Shown here piece by piece: positions 14,391 to 23,168 of a DNA stretch of 64,000 bases (position 1 is its first letter; every line of letters begins with the position of its first letter). Where the stretch lies: positions 1,612,001 through 1,676,000 of the forward strand of contig NZ_CP049246.1 of NCBI RefSeq assembly GCF_011046555.1. Reading direction: 5' to 3'. Position numbers and translations under genes: made by a program. The notes under the pieces are model-generated. The model worked only from the letters and a program-made list of their open reading frames with translations, was not told the origin of the DNA and made no database searches. The DNA is from Sphingobacterium lactis. GTDB lineage: Bacteria > Bacteroidota > Bacteroidia > Sphingobacteriales > Sphingobacteriaceae.

Positions 14391-17054
14391 TTGAAGGCTT
14401 TAAGTTGTTTTTTCCTTTCAGTTCTGCTTTTCATAGTTGGGATGTCCCTTGGACATGCCCAAGTAATTCCGCCTTCAACACGGGAAAATGTTACAATTGA
14501 TACCGTTGTGCGCGATACCGTTCCAACGGACACCAGCAAGAATAACTTCCGGGAAAGAACAGGACGCGATACAGTCCACATGAAAGATGAAGGTGGTCTG
14601 GAAACCGTGGTGACCATCACAGCGAACGACTCCTCTTGGAATGAAGTCAGCAAGAATGTGCTGCATTTGTTCAAAGGGGCAAAAGTAAAATATCAAGGAT
14701 TCGAATTGGCGGCAGACTATATCCGTTTGGATCGGAATACCAATGTCCTTTTCGCATCTGGGGTAATTGACCACAACGATAAATATGTTGGGCGGCCGGT
14801 TGTCATTATGCCGGGTGAATCACCCATTGCGGTCGACTCCCTGCTGTATAACTATAAAACGCAAGTGCCGAAGACTTTCGGCGTGATGACGGAAGTCGAT
14901 GGCGGTTACATCCAAGCGCGGGAAGTACGTAAGAACATTTACGATGAAATGTCCCTCTATCAAGGTTTGTACAGTACCTGTAACCTGCCTTATCCGCACA
15001 CCCACTTCGGTATCCAGATTACCAAGGGGGTAATCACCCAGAAACAGATCATTGCAGGATATTCCTATCTGGTGGTGCAAAATATACCCATCAAATTCTT
15101 GGGCTTGCCTTTCGGTTTCTTCCCGAAACAGGATAAGAAGAGCTCCGGTTTCCTATTTCCATCTTTCGGTGAGGATGCTACCCGTGGTTTCGCCATGCGC
15201 GACCTGGGTTGGTACCTGACCTTCAATGACTATTGGGATTCCGAAATCCGCGGTACCCTGTATTCCAAGGGAACTTGGGAGGCCAATGTCCGGACCCAGT
15301 ATTTGGTGAACTATAAATTCAACGGTAATTTTACCCTGCAATACGGATCGTATGTACAGGGTGTTGAGGGAACCGACAACTACGGTCGTGACAAGAACTT
15401 CCGGGTTACCTGGAACCACACCCAACGGCAGGAAGCTAACCCTGGGACGTCTTTCTCGGCATCGGTGAACTTCGGTTCGCGGAACGTCTACCGGAACTCC
15501 GCGACAACGGGCGCGTTCAATCCAGGACAAGCCGTGAACAACAGCATGCGTTCATCCGTAGCATATGGTAAAGTATTCGCCGATGGAAAGGTGAACCTTA
15601 CGACGAATATGTCGCACGAACAGGATCTTACTACAGGAAAGTTATCCATGACTCTGCCAACCATCAGCTTGAACGTAGCAACCTTCAATCCGTTCGATTC
15701 GAAAGACCGTATCGGTGAGCAGAAATGGTACCAACGTATCACCGTCGGGTACAGCATGGCTGCGGAGAATCGGATCGTTACCACAGATTCCCTGTTGTTC
15801 AGAAAGGAATCCCTGCAAAATTTTACCAACGGTATGCAGCACAACATTCCTATAGCTTTGAGCATGAACGTTATGAAGTATTTCCAGTTCAACACCGCAT
15901 TCAACTACACCGAACGCTGGTATCTGCAATCTGTACGCGACCGCCTGCAGAATGAAATCTATGGATTTACAAATGTGCGTGATACGTTACAGGGTTTTAA
16001 AAGAGCTTACGACTATACCGTTTCCAGTGGTCTATCCACTAAGATATACGGTAGCTATCCAAAGATCGGTAAGATCAATGCGATGCGCCATACCATTACC
16101 CCATCCATCAACGTCAATTACCGCCCGGATTTCTCTACAGATCGCTATGGTTACTACCGCGATTTTACGGATGCAACAGGCCGGTACAAACGCTATTCTA
16201 TTTTTGAAAATTCATTATACGGATCGCCGGGAGAAGGAAAATCCTTCGGTATCGGTTTCTCCATCGATAACAACTTGGAAGCGAAGATCCGCGATGATAA
16301 AGACACCACCGGAAAAGGGGAGAAAAAGATCCCAATTATCCAGGGGCTGACCTTTAGTGGTAACTATAACGTAGCAGCCGATTCCCTGAAATTATCACCG
16401 ATCAGTTTCTCCGGACGGACCTCCCTATTCGATAAGAAAGTCAATGTCAACTTCAATGGAGCTTTTGATGCCTATAGTTACGACCGGTACACAGGGAATC
16501 GGATCGATCGTTTCGCGATCAAGGATGGTACTTTGGCCCGTTTGACGAATTTCGGTCTATCCTTTGATTATAGCTTCAATCCGAAGGCCAACCAGAACAG
16601 GAGCGATAACATCGACTCCCTGCGAAGTCAGATGCCTAATCTGACCCCCGAACAGGCACAGGCCTTGGCGCGCATCAGTACAGACCCCAATGCATTCGTG
16701 GACTTTAATATTCCATGGAACTTGGCGGGATCCTTCAGTATGAACTATGTAAACGCTTGGAGCTCCGAGAAAGAACGTATGGTGTCCACAATTACCAGTA
16801 CGGTCAATCTGCATGGCGATTTTAACGTGACTCCGAAATGGAAGGTACAGTTCAATACGGGATATGATTTTGTCCGTAACGAAGCCTCCATGACGCAGAT
16901 CAGTATCTATAGGGACCTACACTGTTGGGATATGTCCGTAGGTTGGGTGCCGTTTGGTCAATTCAAGAGTTACAACATTACCATTCGGGCCAAGGCTTCG
17001 ATCTTGCAGGACCTGAAATTAACCAAGAGACAGAGCCATTACTCATACTATTAA
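14391..17054 (+). CDS. lptD: LPS-assembly outer-membrane protein LptD, Bacteroidota type
   Basis: 887 residues. LptD forms the outer-membrane channel that inserts lipopolysaccharide delivered by the Lpt bridge. A signal peptide (MKALSCFFLSVLLFIVGMSLGHA) is followed by a short S/T-rich linker, then an OstA/LptA-like beta-jellyroll part (about 75-200: LFKGAKVKYQGFELAADYIRL...). The boundary motif PYPHTHFGIQ and the segment IPIKFLGLPFGFFPKQ lead into a large beta barrel (about 235-887) of alternating strands ending in an aromatic YY. The start is TTG; no ATG precedes the signal peptide. No cysteine pattern like that of E. coli LptD was noted. It is divergent from the amidase/mlaD block. Confidence 0.88.
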   Translation: MKALSCFFLSVLLFIVGMSLGHAQVIPPSTRENVTIDTVVRDTVPTDTSKNNFRERTGRDTVHMKDEGGLETVVTITANDSSWNEVSKNVLHLFKGAKVKYQGFELAADYIRLDRNTNVLFASGVIDHNDKYVGRPVVIMPGESPIAVDSLLYNYKTQVPKTFGVMTEVDGGYIQAREVRKNIYDEMSLYQGLYSTCNLPYPHTHFGIQITKGVITQKQIIAGYSYLVVQNIPIKFLGLPFGFFPKQDKKSSGFLFPSFGEDATRGFAMRDLGWYLTFNDYWDSEIRGTLYSKGTWEANVRTQYLVNYKFNGNFTLQYGSYVQGVEGTDNYGRDKNFRVTWNHTQRQEANPGTSFSASVNFGSRNVYRNSATTGAFNPGQAVNNSMRSSVAYGKVFADGKVNLTTNMSHEQDLTTGKLSMTLPTISLNVATFNPFDSKDRIGEQKWYQRITVGYSMAAENRIVTTDSLLFRKESLQNFTNGMQHNIPIALSMNVMKYFQFNTAFNYTERWYLQSVRDRLQNEIYGFTNVRDTLQGFKRAYDYTVSSGLSTKIYGSYPKIGKINAMRHTITPSINVNYRPDFSTDRYGYYRDFTDATGRYKRYSIFENSLYGSPGEGKSFGIGFSIDNNLEAKIRDDKDTTGKGEKKIPIIQGLTFSGNYNVAADSLKLSPISFSGRTSLFDKKVNVNFNGAFDAYSYDRYTGNRIDRFAIKDGTLARLTNFGLSFDYSFNPKANQNRSDNIDSLRSQMPNLTPEQAQALARISTDPNAFVDFNIPWNLAGSFSMNYVNAWSSEKERMVSTITSTVNLHGDFNVTPKWKVQFNTGYDFVRNEASMTQISIYRDLHCWDMSVGWVPFGQFKSYNITIRAKASILQDLKLTKRQSHYSYY

Positions 17055-17078
17055 TCGCTCGAACTAAATTCGCTACCT

Positions 17079-18329
17079 ATGAAAGCCGAAATTATTACCA
17101 TTGGTGATGAGATTCTGCTTGGACAGATCGTAGACACCAACTCCGCATGGATTGCGCAGGTCTTGTTCGCCGAACAGATCCATATCCAGCAAATTACATC
17201 CATAACCGATAAGGAGGATCATATTCTCCAGGCCTTGGCGGATGCCCGAGACCGTGCCGACCTGATTATCTGTACAGGTGGGTTGGGGCCGACGAAGGAT
17301 GACGTCACGAAGTTTACAGCCGCAAAATTCTTTCTTACCGAACTGGTCCATGACCCCGCAGTATTGGCGCATGTAGAACAGATATTTGCCCGTTTCAACC
17401 GGACTATGCCGGACATCAACCTGGGGCAGGCAGATGTACTGGCCAACGGCGAGGTGCTCTTCAACGACTGGGGGACAGCCCCCGGGATGTGGGTGGAAGA
17501 CCAGGGGAAAGTTTTTGTTTTTCTTCCCGGAGTACCTTTTGAAATGAAGAACCTCATGACCCATCGGGTGATACCGAAATTGAAAGTTTTCAAATCAACC
17601 GAACAGGTTGTTAACCGCTATATCCTGACGGTAGGGATTGGCGAATCGCACCTTGCCGAATCCATTGCCGACATCGAAGATTCCTTCCCCCCACATGTGC
17701 ACTTGGCCTATCTTCCCAAAATAGGGTTGGTGCGCTTGCGCATTTCAGTAACCGGAACGGATATTGATGCCCTGAACAGGGAGGCCGACCAATGGAAGGA
17801 AGCCCTTGCGAAGCGGATAGGTAAAGCTGTCGTGGCAACGGAAGATATCAGTTTTGAGGAGGTCATCGTTCGTGCGTTTTCCACGTGTGGGTACACCTTA
17901 TCCACTGCGGAGAGCTGTACCGGCGGGAACATCGCCCGCTTGATCACGGAAATACCGGGCTCCAGCGAGATGTTCCAGGGGAGCATCGTGGCCTATGCCA
18001 ATTCCGTAAAGGAAAACATGTTGGGCGTACAGGCAGATACCCTGGCACACCATGGTGCAGTGAGTGAGCAGACGGTAATCGAAATGGCCAAAGGGGTGCA
18101 AAGCAAGCTGAACAGCAATTACGCCATTGCGACCAGCGGGATTGCAGGACCAGGTGGTGGTACGCCAGAAAAACCTGTAGGGACCGTCTGGGTTGCCGTA
18201 GCCGGGAGAGACCAGGTCCGGACCAAACTGTTTCAATTCCATCAGGACCGCCTATTGAATATTGAACGCACAACTGCCCAAGCGCTGTTGATGCTCTGGA
18301 ATTTATATCAGGAAGAGTCGGGTTTTTAA
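17079..18329 (+). CDS. cinA: CinA family protein (NMN deamidase/ADP-ribose pyrophosphatase)
   Basis: 416 residues, two domains. The N-terminal COG1058/MoCF-like domain (1-170) shows GDEILLGQIVDTNSAWIA and GGLGPTKDDVTK. The C-terminal PncC-type nicotinamide-mononucleotide amidohydrolase domain (about 255-415) shows TAESCTGG, GSSEMFQGSIVAYAN and TSGIAGPGGGTPEKPVGTVW. The family recycles NMN to nicotinate mononucleotide in NAD salvage and in some species is induced with competence genes. It begins 24 bases after the lptD stop, so it may be read with lptD. Length and both motif sets are complete. Confidence 0.95.
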   Translation: MKAEIITIGDEILLGQIVDTNSAWIAQVLFAEQIHIQQITSITDKEDHILQALADARDRADLIICTGGLGPTKDDVTKFTAAKFFLTELVHDPAVLAHVEQIFARFNRTMPDINLGQADVLANGEVLFNDWGTAPGMWVEDQGKVFVFLPGVPFEMKNLMTHRVIPKLKVFKSTEQVVNRYILTVGIGESHLAESIADIEDSFPPHVHLAYLPKIGLVRLRISVTGTDIDALNREADQWKEALAKRIGKAVVATEDISFEEVIVRAFSTCGYTLSTAESCTGGNIARLITEIPGSSEMFQGSIVAYANSVKENMLGVQADTLAHHGAVSEQTVIEMAKGVQSKLNSNYAIATSGIAGPGGGTPEKPVGTVWVAVAGRDQVRTKLFQFHQDRLLNIERTTAQALLMLWNLYQEESGF

Positions 18330-18343
18330 CGAAATAATATTCT

Positions 18344-18375
18344 TTGCACTTCTTTAAGTAAAATATTTAATTTTG
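18344..18375 (+). promoter_or_regulatory. Promoter of the E2 gene
   Basis: TTG at 18344-18346, a 21-base spacer and TAATTTTG at 18368-18375, an exact fit to the Bacteroidota -33/-7 pattern. Transcription would start near 18383, leaving a leader of about 54 bases. Confidence 0.6.
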
Positions 18376-18436
18376 TTTACTTGTCGAGTAACTTTTAATA
18401 ATTAACTTAGTATTCTAACAATCCAAATAATTATAG

Positions 18437-19855
18437 ATGGCAATATATAAACTATTTTTACCTAAGATGGGCGAGAGTGTTTCTGAAGCTACCGTGACCA
18501 AATGGGTAAAGCAGGTCGGAGATAAAATAGATGAGGACGATGCGGTAGTAGAGATCGCCACGGATAAGGTTGATTCTGAAGTTCCTTCCCCAGTTGCTGG
18601 AGTACTGAAGGAGCGACTTGTTGAAGAGAACCAAGTCGTTCAGGTGGGCGATGTTATTGCCCTGATTGAAACGGACGGTCCGGAAGGGGATGACCAGGCC
18701 CCTGCGGTACAGGAAGAATCCGCACCGGTTCAGGAGGAACGTGTAGAAGAGCAAGATATATCGGAAACCATGCAGGAGGAAGAAATTCCCGGTATGGACC
18801 AGATACAACATAACAGAACGGAAGTGGAATCCAATCATCAGGATACTCATTCCGGATCACAGGAAGCGCATTCGGGAATCCGTTTCTATTCCCCATTGAT
18901 CCGCAATATTGCACAGCAAGAGGGGATTTCCCAGCAGCAATTGGATGCCATTGAGGGAACGGGAGCTGAAGGTCGTGTCACCAAGCAGGATGTGCTGAAC
19001 TACCTGCAGGGGAAACCTTCCGGGACACCGGCACCTAGCGCCGTGCAACCGCAGCAGGAACAAGCTGCTGCATCGGTACAAGCTCCAAAAGCGACTGAAC
19101 AGCCAGCACAGAATACACAACCTGTGCAGATCGTTCGCGCATCCGGCGATGATGAAATCATCGAAATGGATAGAATGCGCCGTTTGATCGCTGACCACAT
19201 GGTCAACAGCGTGAAAACATCGCCGCATGTATTCTCGGTGGTGGAAGCCGATGTGACCAATTTGGTGAACTGGCGCAATAAAGTGAAGGATGGCTACAAA
19301 AAAGCAGAGGGCGAAAACATCACATTCACCCCGTTGATTATCCAGGCGATTGCCAAAGCCATCAAGGATTTCCCGATGATCAATGTTTCGGTGGACGGTT
19401 ATAACATCATCCGCAAGAAAAATATCAATATCGGTATGGCAACGGCCCTACCTTCCGGAAACCTGATTGTTCCTGTCATCAAGAATGTAGATCAATTGAG
19501 CCTAACGGGGATCTCCAGATCGGTAAATGATCTGGCGAACCGCGCACGGAACAATAAATTGAAACCGGACGATACCCAGGGCGGTACCTTTACGATGACC
19601 AATATCGGTGCGTTCGGCAATATCTTCGGTATGCCGATCATCAACCAGCCTCAAGCAGCGATCTTGGCTGTCGGCACGATCAAGAAAAAACCTGCGGTTC
19701 TGGAAACGGAATTCGGTGATGTGATTGCTGTACGCCATATGATGTATATCTCCATGTCCTACGATCACCGCGTGATCGATGGAGCACTGGGAGGGCAGTT
19801 TATCCGTAAGGTAGCTGATTACCTGGAGCAGTGGGATGTCGATACGGTGCTGTAA
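18437..19855 (+). CDS. 2-oxo acid dehydrogenase E2 (dihydrolipoamide acyltransferase)
   Basis: 472 residues. The core of a 2-oxo acid dehydrogenase complex, which moves acyl groups from lipoyl arms to CoA. One lipoyl domain (1-78) with the lipoylation site ATDKVDSE (Lys44) is followed by a long acidic/glutamine-rich linker. A peripheral E1/E3-binding domain comes next (about 150-190: SPLIRNIAQQEGI, EGRVTKQDVLNYL), then a second A/Q/P-rich linker and the catalytic domain (about 235-472) with DHRVIDGA (His444, Asp448). A single lipoyl domain and the DMxRxLIADHM pattern fit the branched-chain or pyruvate type; the substrate cannot be settled here. The E1 and E3 genes are not adjacent, so the gene stands alone with its own promoter and terminator. 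Confidence 0.93.
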   Translation: MAIYKLFLPKMGESVSEATVTKWVKQVGDKIDEDDAVVEIATDKVDSEVPSPVAGVLKERLVEENQVVQVGDVIALIETDGPEGDDQAPAVQEESAPVQEERVEEQDISETMQEEEIPGMDQIQHNRTEVESNHQDTHSGSQEAHSGIRFYSPLIRNIAQQEGISQQQLDAIEGTGAEGRVTKQDVLNYLQGKPSGTPAPSAVQPQQEQAAASVQAPKATEQPAQNTQPVQIVRASGDDEIIEMDRMRRLIADHMVNSVKTSPHVFSVVEADVTNLVNWRNKVKDGYKKAEGENITFTPLIIQAIAKAIKDFPMINVSVDGYNIIRKKNINIGMATALPSGNLIVPVIKNVDQLSLTGISRSVNDLANRARNNKLKPDDTQGGTFTMTNIGAFGNIFGMPIINQPQAAILAVGTIKKKPAVLETEFGDVIAVRHMMYISMSYDHRVIDGALGGQFIRKVADYLEQWDVDTVL

Positions 19856-19906
19856 TTGACTGCTAGTCGATCGTATAAACAGCGCGCTTGCGCATAGACA
19901 TACAAG

Positions 19907-19936
19907 ATGGCGACCCATGCGGTCGCCATTTTATTT
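19907..19936 (+). terminator. Terminator of the E2 gene
   Basis: A 9-bp perfect stem (19907-19915 with 19921-19929) with a 5-base loop, then a T-rich tail. Confidence 0.85.
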
Positions 19937-20171
19937 TACATTAAACGCTTAAGACAGCTAAAGGCACAAAGCAATTGCCTATATTTAAAGAAATCAACCG
20001 CTAAAAATTGGGCAAATCATCAATTTTGCCAATTCTTCATTATTTCCATTTATTTCTTGAGAAAGTCAAATTCCCTACACGCTCTCGCTGTTCGGTATTG
20101 GCAATGTATCGGTCTGTTTATTTCCGATTTCATAAGGTAATCCCGTGATGAACATGCTTCTGAATGGCTAT

Positions 20172-20290
20172 ACCTTGTCTGAGTTGCGTCCGTGGTGCAA
20201 GCGTATTCCATACGTGCTGCATACGTGCTATAGACACGCTATCACCTCGCTCTCAGTACGCTCTCACCACGCTCTCATGTCAGACAAGGT
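20172..20290. repeat. 120-bp repeat with terminal inverted repeats, copy 1
   Basis: Ends accttgtctga (20172-20182) and tcagacaaggt (20280-20290) are perfectly inverted. Inside are tgcgtccgtggtgc, ctatagacacgct and four 11-bp tandem units of the type cacgctctcac (20235-20278). The element recurs at 60318-60439 with the same parts in the same order. Confidence 0.85.
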
Positions 20291-20497
20291 CCAGCATTAA
20301 ATTCGGTGCTTTTATTAGTAAAAATATTGTAAAGTGTTGAATTCTAGTGTTTAATGAGTTTTTTTGGAGCTGATGTAAAATTGTGGTTTAAACGCTTATA
20401 GCGTAGGTTTGGTCGTGGGTGTGTTTGGAATGATGCAGATCGGGTAATTTTTGGTGGTGGATTTGTGACATTAGCATTTTTTTTTCAAGTCCGCCAC

Positions 20498-20547
20498 GCT
20501 GGCGCAAGAGTTGTGCGGTAGGATTGTGTGTTGGATCTCTTGTGCCT
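20498..20547 (+). repeat. Part-1 repeat copy in island C
   Basis: Starts gctggcgcaagagttgtgcgg, ends ctcttgtgcctt; the same 50-bp imperfect palindrome as 3216-3270. Confidence 0.85.
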
Positions 20548-20669
20548 TTGGATAAATACTCGCTATACAACCTTCGTTACAATTAATTTCGCAATGAGGT
20601 AAATGGCCAGCTCCTGGATTCCCTATATCGTATCAAAACCTAATGTGAATTTATTGTATTACCCACCAT

Positions 20670-20875
20670 ACAACCTCGTTAGAGGTGTAACTATTTTAGC
20701 ACCATTCCGAGAAAGGCATAAAACCTCAGAGGGGTGTAAATTTAAAAGCTATAAAAATGCATGAAAGTCCAGGATTTCGATTTGCTAAAGCAAACCGAAA
20801 TCCTGGACTTTCATGCTTTTACGTTTGTAGCGGTATTTCTAAAATAGTTACACCCCTTCGGGGTTGCTAGGCGTG
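20670..20875. repeat. Degenerate part-2 repeat with an inserted-looking hairpin
   Basis: 20670-20740 has two decayed forward units (caacctcgttagaggtgtaa; aaacctcagaggggtgtaaa), the first followed by ctattttagc. 20839-20875 has a reversed unit (ctaaaatagttacacccc, ttcggggttg). Between them lies the hairpin at 20759-20816. Confidence 0.75.
20759..20816. repeat. 28-bp inverted repeat with 2-base loop
   Basis: Arms 20759-20786 and 20789-20816 match at 27 of 28 positions, loop AA. The arms begin gcatgaaagtccaggatttcg. An A run precedes it and TTTT follows, so transcript termination is possible. Confidence 0.88.
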
Positions 20876-20912
20876 CTATTATCAACCCCAAAAGACCCTT
20901 TATTAAAACCAC

Positions 20913-20962
20913 GCTAGCGCAAGTGTTGTGCGGGTGGCCCTGTGTAGTGGATCACTTGTGCT
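20913..20962 (+). repeat. Second part-1 repeat copy in island C
   Basis: Starts gctagcgcaagtgttgtgcgg, ends cacttgtgct: a diverged copy in which both arms carry the matching change (caagtg/cacttg), so the pairing is kept. Confidence 0.75.
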
Positions 20963-21049
20963 CAAGGCATGCGATGGACCCCTGCCACTTATTTTAATCT
21001 TTCCCCAACCTGCCGTTTAAACGTATTGGGCCTGCGGCCTCGCTCTCGA

Positions 21050-22408
21050 TTACCCACGCACCAATTTCTTTTTGATCATATACCGATACCGCAAATACAG
21101 TAACACCGACGATGTCAATAGACCCAATGTCAACCCATACCAGATTCCCTGTACACCGATATCCAGGACAATTCCAAGCAGGTATGCCACAGGAATCCCA
21201 ACGACCCAATAGGCAAAGAAGGTTATAAAGGTAGGGATATTGACATCGCCCATGCCCCGCAGCGTTCCCAATCCGACAACCTGCGTGCCATCGAACAACT
21301 GGAACATACCGGCAATGATCAGTAGCTGCGATGCCATGGCCACCACTGTGGTATCCTTCGTGATGATGTAGGGCAGATATTGATTGAATACAGCGAATAT
21401 AATGGCGCAGATGATCATGAACACCAAAACCAAATGGTAGGATACGGTGGCAAATTTCTGGAGCCTGAACAGGTTTTTTGTACCATACGCATTCCCCACC
21501 TTGATGGTTGCTGCGGAGGCAATCCCACTGGCCATCATGTATGTCATGGCCGCCAGGGTAATGGCCGTCTGGTGGGAAGCCTGTTCGATGGCACCGATCT
21601 TCCCTGCAATCAGGGCAGCCGCAGCAAAGGCGCCGATCTCAAACACATACTGCATGGCAACCGGCGCACCGATCTTCAGAATCTTCTTCATCCGCACCAC
21701 ATCGATGAACTTCACCGAGAAATGATCGATGTAGCGCTTGAAATTCTTGGACTTCAATACATACCAGGCCATCACGATCATCATCAAGATCCGATCCACC
21801 AGCGTAGCGATACCCACACCACTGACACCCATAGGCTTGATGCCGAACATGCCCTTTACCAGAATTATCGCCAGGATCACATTGAGCACATTCCCCCAAA
21901 TGGTAATGTTCATTGCCTGCTTGGTGTAGCCCAACCCCTCGGCAAATTGCTTGAAGGTGTTGAAGGTCATCAATGGAACGATGGAAATGCTCAAGATCAG
22001 TAGATATGGCTTTGCGGTTTCCACGACCTGGGGGTCCTGGTCCGCATGTTGCATGGCCCACATGGATCCGAAGTAGACGAACAGGAAGAGGAGAATACCG
22101 GATATGATATTCAACCAGAAACTATTGGAGAGCAACTTGGCACATTCGGGCAGGTTATGCCTGCCATTTTCCTGTGCAATCAATGGCGTCAATCCATATG
22201 CAATGCCCAAGCCGATCACCAACACCACCATAAACACCGAATGGACCAAGGAAACCGCCGCCAGGGAAATCGTTCCGGCAAAGTGACCTACAATCATCGT
22301 ATCGGCAGTTTGTACCAAGGTATGGCCGAGCTGTGAAATAACCACCGGACCAGCCAGTGCCATCGTGCTCAGGTAATACATCTTGTTGGACTTGAAGCGT
22401 GGTAGCAT
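21050..22408 (-). CDS. MATE family efflux transporter
   Basis: 452 residues from the chosen start (MLPRFKSNKMYYLSTMALAGPVV). An ATG eight codons earlier (22432) is unlikely because the -7 box (22430-22437) overlaps it. About twelve membrane helices; the family-typical starts PVVISQLGHTLVQTADTMIVGHFAGT in the first half and IGAPVAMQYVFEIGAFAAAALIAGKIG in the second show the duplicated MatE fold. NorM-type members export cationic drugs or metabolites with Na+ or H+. The substrate is not predictable. It ends in a basic tail (YRYMIKKKLVRG). It stands alone, with repeat island C downstream and tatA divergent upstream. Confidence 0.93.
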   Translation of the reverse strand: MLPRFKSNKMYYLSTMALAGPVVISQLGHTLVQTADTMIVGHFAGTISLAAVSLVHSVFMVVLVIGLGIAYGLTPLIAQENGRHNLPECAKLLSNSFWLNIISGILLFLFVYFGSMWAMQHADQDPQVVETAKPYLLILSISIVPLMTFNTFKQFAEGLGYTKQAMNITIWGNVLNVILAIILVKGMFGIKPMGVSGVGIATLVDRILMMIVMAWYVLKSKNFKRYIDHFSVKFIDVVRMKKILKIGAPVAMQYVFEIGAFAAAALIAGKIGAIEQASHQTAITLAAMTYMMASGIASAATIKVGNAYGTKNLFRLQKFATVSYHLVLVFMIICAIIFAVFNQYLPYIITKDTTVVAMASQLLIIAGMFQLFDGTQVVGLGTLRGMGDVNIPTFITFFAYWVVGIPVAYLLGIVLDIGVQGIWYGLTLGLLTSSVLLYLRYRYMIKKKLVRG

Positions 22409-22429
22409 ATAAAATTTCAATTTAGCCCA

Positions 22430-22437
22430 CAAAGGTA
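22430..22437 (-). promoter_or_regulatory. -7 box of the MATE gene
   Basis: On the minus strand TACCTTTG, an exact TAnnTTTG. It overlaps an upstream in-frame ATG and therefore favours the start at 22408. Confidence 0.45.
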
Positions 22438-22562
22438 CGATTAAAAACAGGCATGGAAAATCATGTGGATATTAACTTTTTGTTTCTAATTATTTACACG
22501 AAAATATTGATGAAAAAAAATAATAGACTTACCTTAGCCTATTATCAAATTTAAAGAGAGAG

Positions 22563-23099
22563 ATGAATTTAGCGTTTTTGAACATTGGAACCCAAGAGAT
22601 GATGTTGATCGTTCTGGTCGCATTATTATTGTTTGGGGGTAAGAAATTACCGGAATTGGCGCGAGGGTTAGGACGTGGAATCCGTGAATTTAAAGATGCT
22701 TCGGAGGGAATAAAAAGGGAGATCTCTGACCAGATCAACAACTTTGAGAAAGAAGTTGATACCGTAAAGGCCGATATCGAGAAAGAACCTGAACCTACGA
22801 ACACCGTTGCGGAGGTGCAGACCGAGCTGGACCAACCGTTGGCAACAACTGAGGAAGGGGAGAACCCGGAAAAACCGGAAAGGAAAACTCCACAATTTAC
22901 GGCACCTGCCGGCACCTACGAGCATAAACCGTATACAACACCGACAGCTGACGATTACTACAGCTACGGCTATAACGATAACTTTGCAACGACTGCAGCA
23001 CCTGCAGACTCGAACACGACACCAGATGATTTCCCGAAAGATGAACCTGCTTCTGAAATCGAAAATCCTGAAAAGGAAAACCCTACAAGACAAGCTTAA
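22563..23099 (+). CDS. tatA: Twin-arginine translocase subunit TatA/TatB
   Basis: 178 residues. The N-terminus has the complete Tat pattern: a short periplasmic part, membrane helix EMMLIVLVALLLFGGKKLPEL, the FGGKKLPELARGLG hinge and an amphipathic helix (GRGIREFKDASEGIKREI). It forms the pore or docking part of the pathway that exports folded proteins. The tail (about 65-178) is unusually long, acidic and proline-rich, with a tyrosine stretch (TADDYYSYGYND), and is probably disordered. A good purine-rich site (agagagag) lies directly before the ATG. tatC is not adjacent. A terminator follows immediately. Confidence 0.93.
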   Translation: MNLAFLNIGTQEMMLIVLVALLLFGGKKLPELARGLGRGIREFKDASEGIKREISDQINNFEKEVDTVKADIEKEPEPTNTVAEVQTELDQPLATTEEGENPEKPERKTPQFTAPAGTYEHKPYTTPTADDYYSYGYNDNFATTAAPADSNTTPDDFPKDEPASEIENPEKENPTRQA

Positions 23100-23123
23100 A
23101 ACAATTAAGAATTCTATACGTAC

Positions 23124-23157
23124 AAGCTGTTGAATTTCTTCAACAGCTTTATTTTTC
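23124..23157 (+). terminator. Terminator of tatA
   Basis: An 11-bp perfect stem (23124-23134 with 23139-23149), loop TTTC, T-rich tail. It covers the possible TTG start of tex at 23130, which argues for the later tex start. Confidence 0.85.
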
Positions 23158-23168
23158 CATTGATTTTT

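Larger units (their letters stand above)
19937..21049. other. Gene-free repeat island C
   Basis: About 1.1 kb between convergent genes, the longest non-coding stretch here. It contains one copy of the 120-bp repeat (20172-20290), two part-1 repeat copies, degenerate part-2 copies and a long hairpin. The short frame at 19907-20140 has no protein-like character. No RNA gene was recognised. Confidence 0.75.

Noticed and set aside
19907..20140. 77-codon open frame after the E2 gene
   Set aside because: It begins inside the E2 terminator and has random-looking composition.
21380..22003. 207-codon open frame antisense to the MATE gene
   Set aside because: Rich in H, D and G with no domain pattern, entirely inside a well-supported transporter gene.
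23130..23168. Longer Tex protein starting at TTG 23130
   Set aside because: The added residues come from the tatA terminator stem and are not family-like; an ATG pair follows at 23169.
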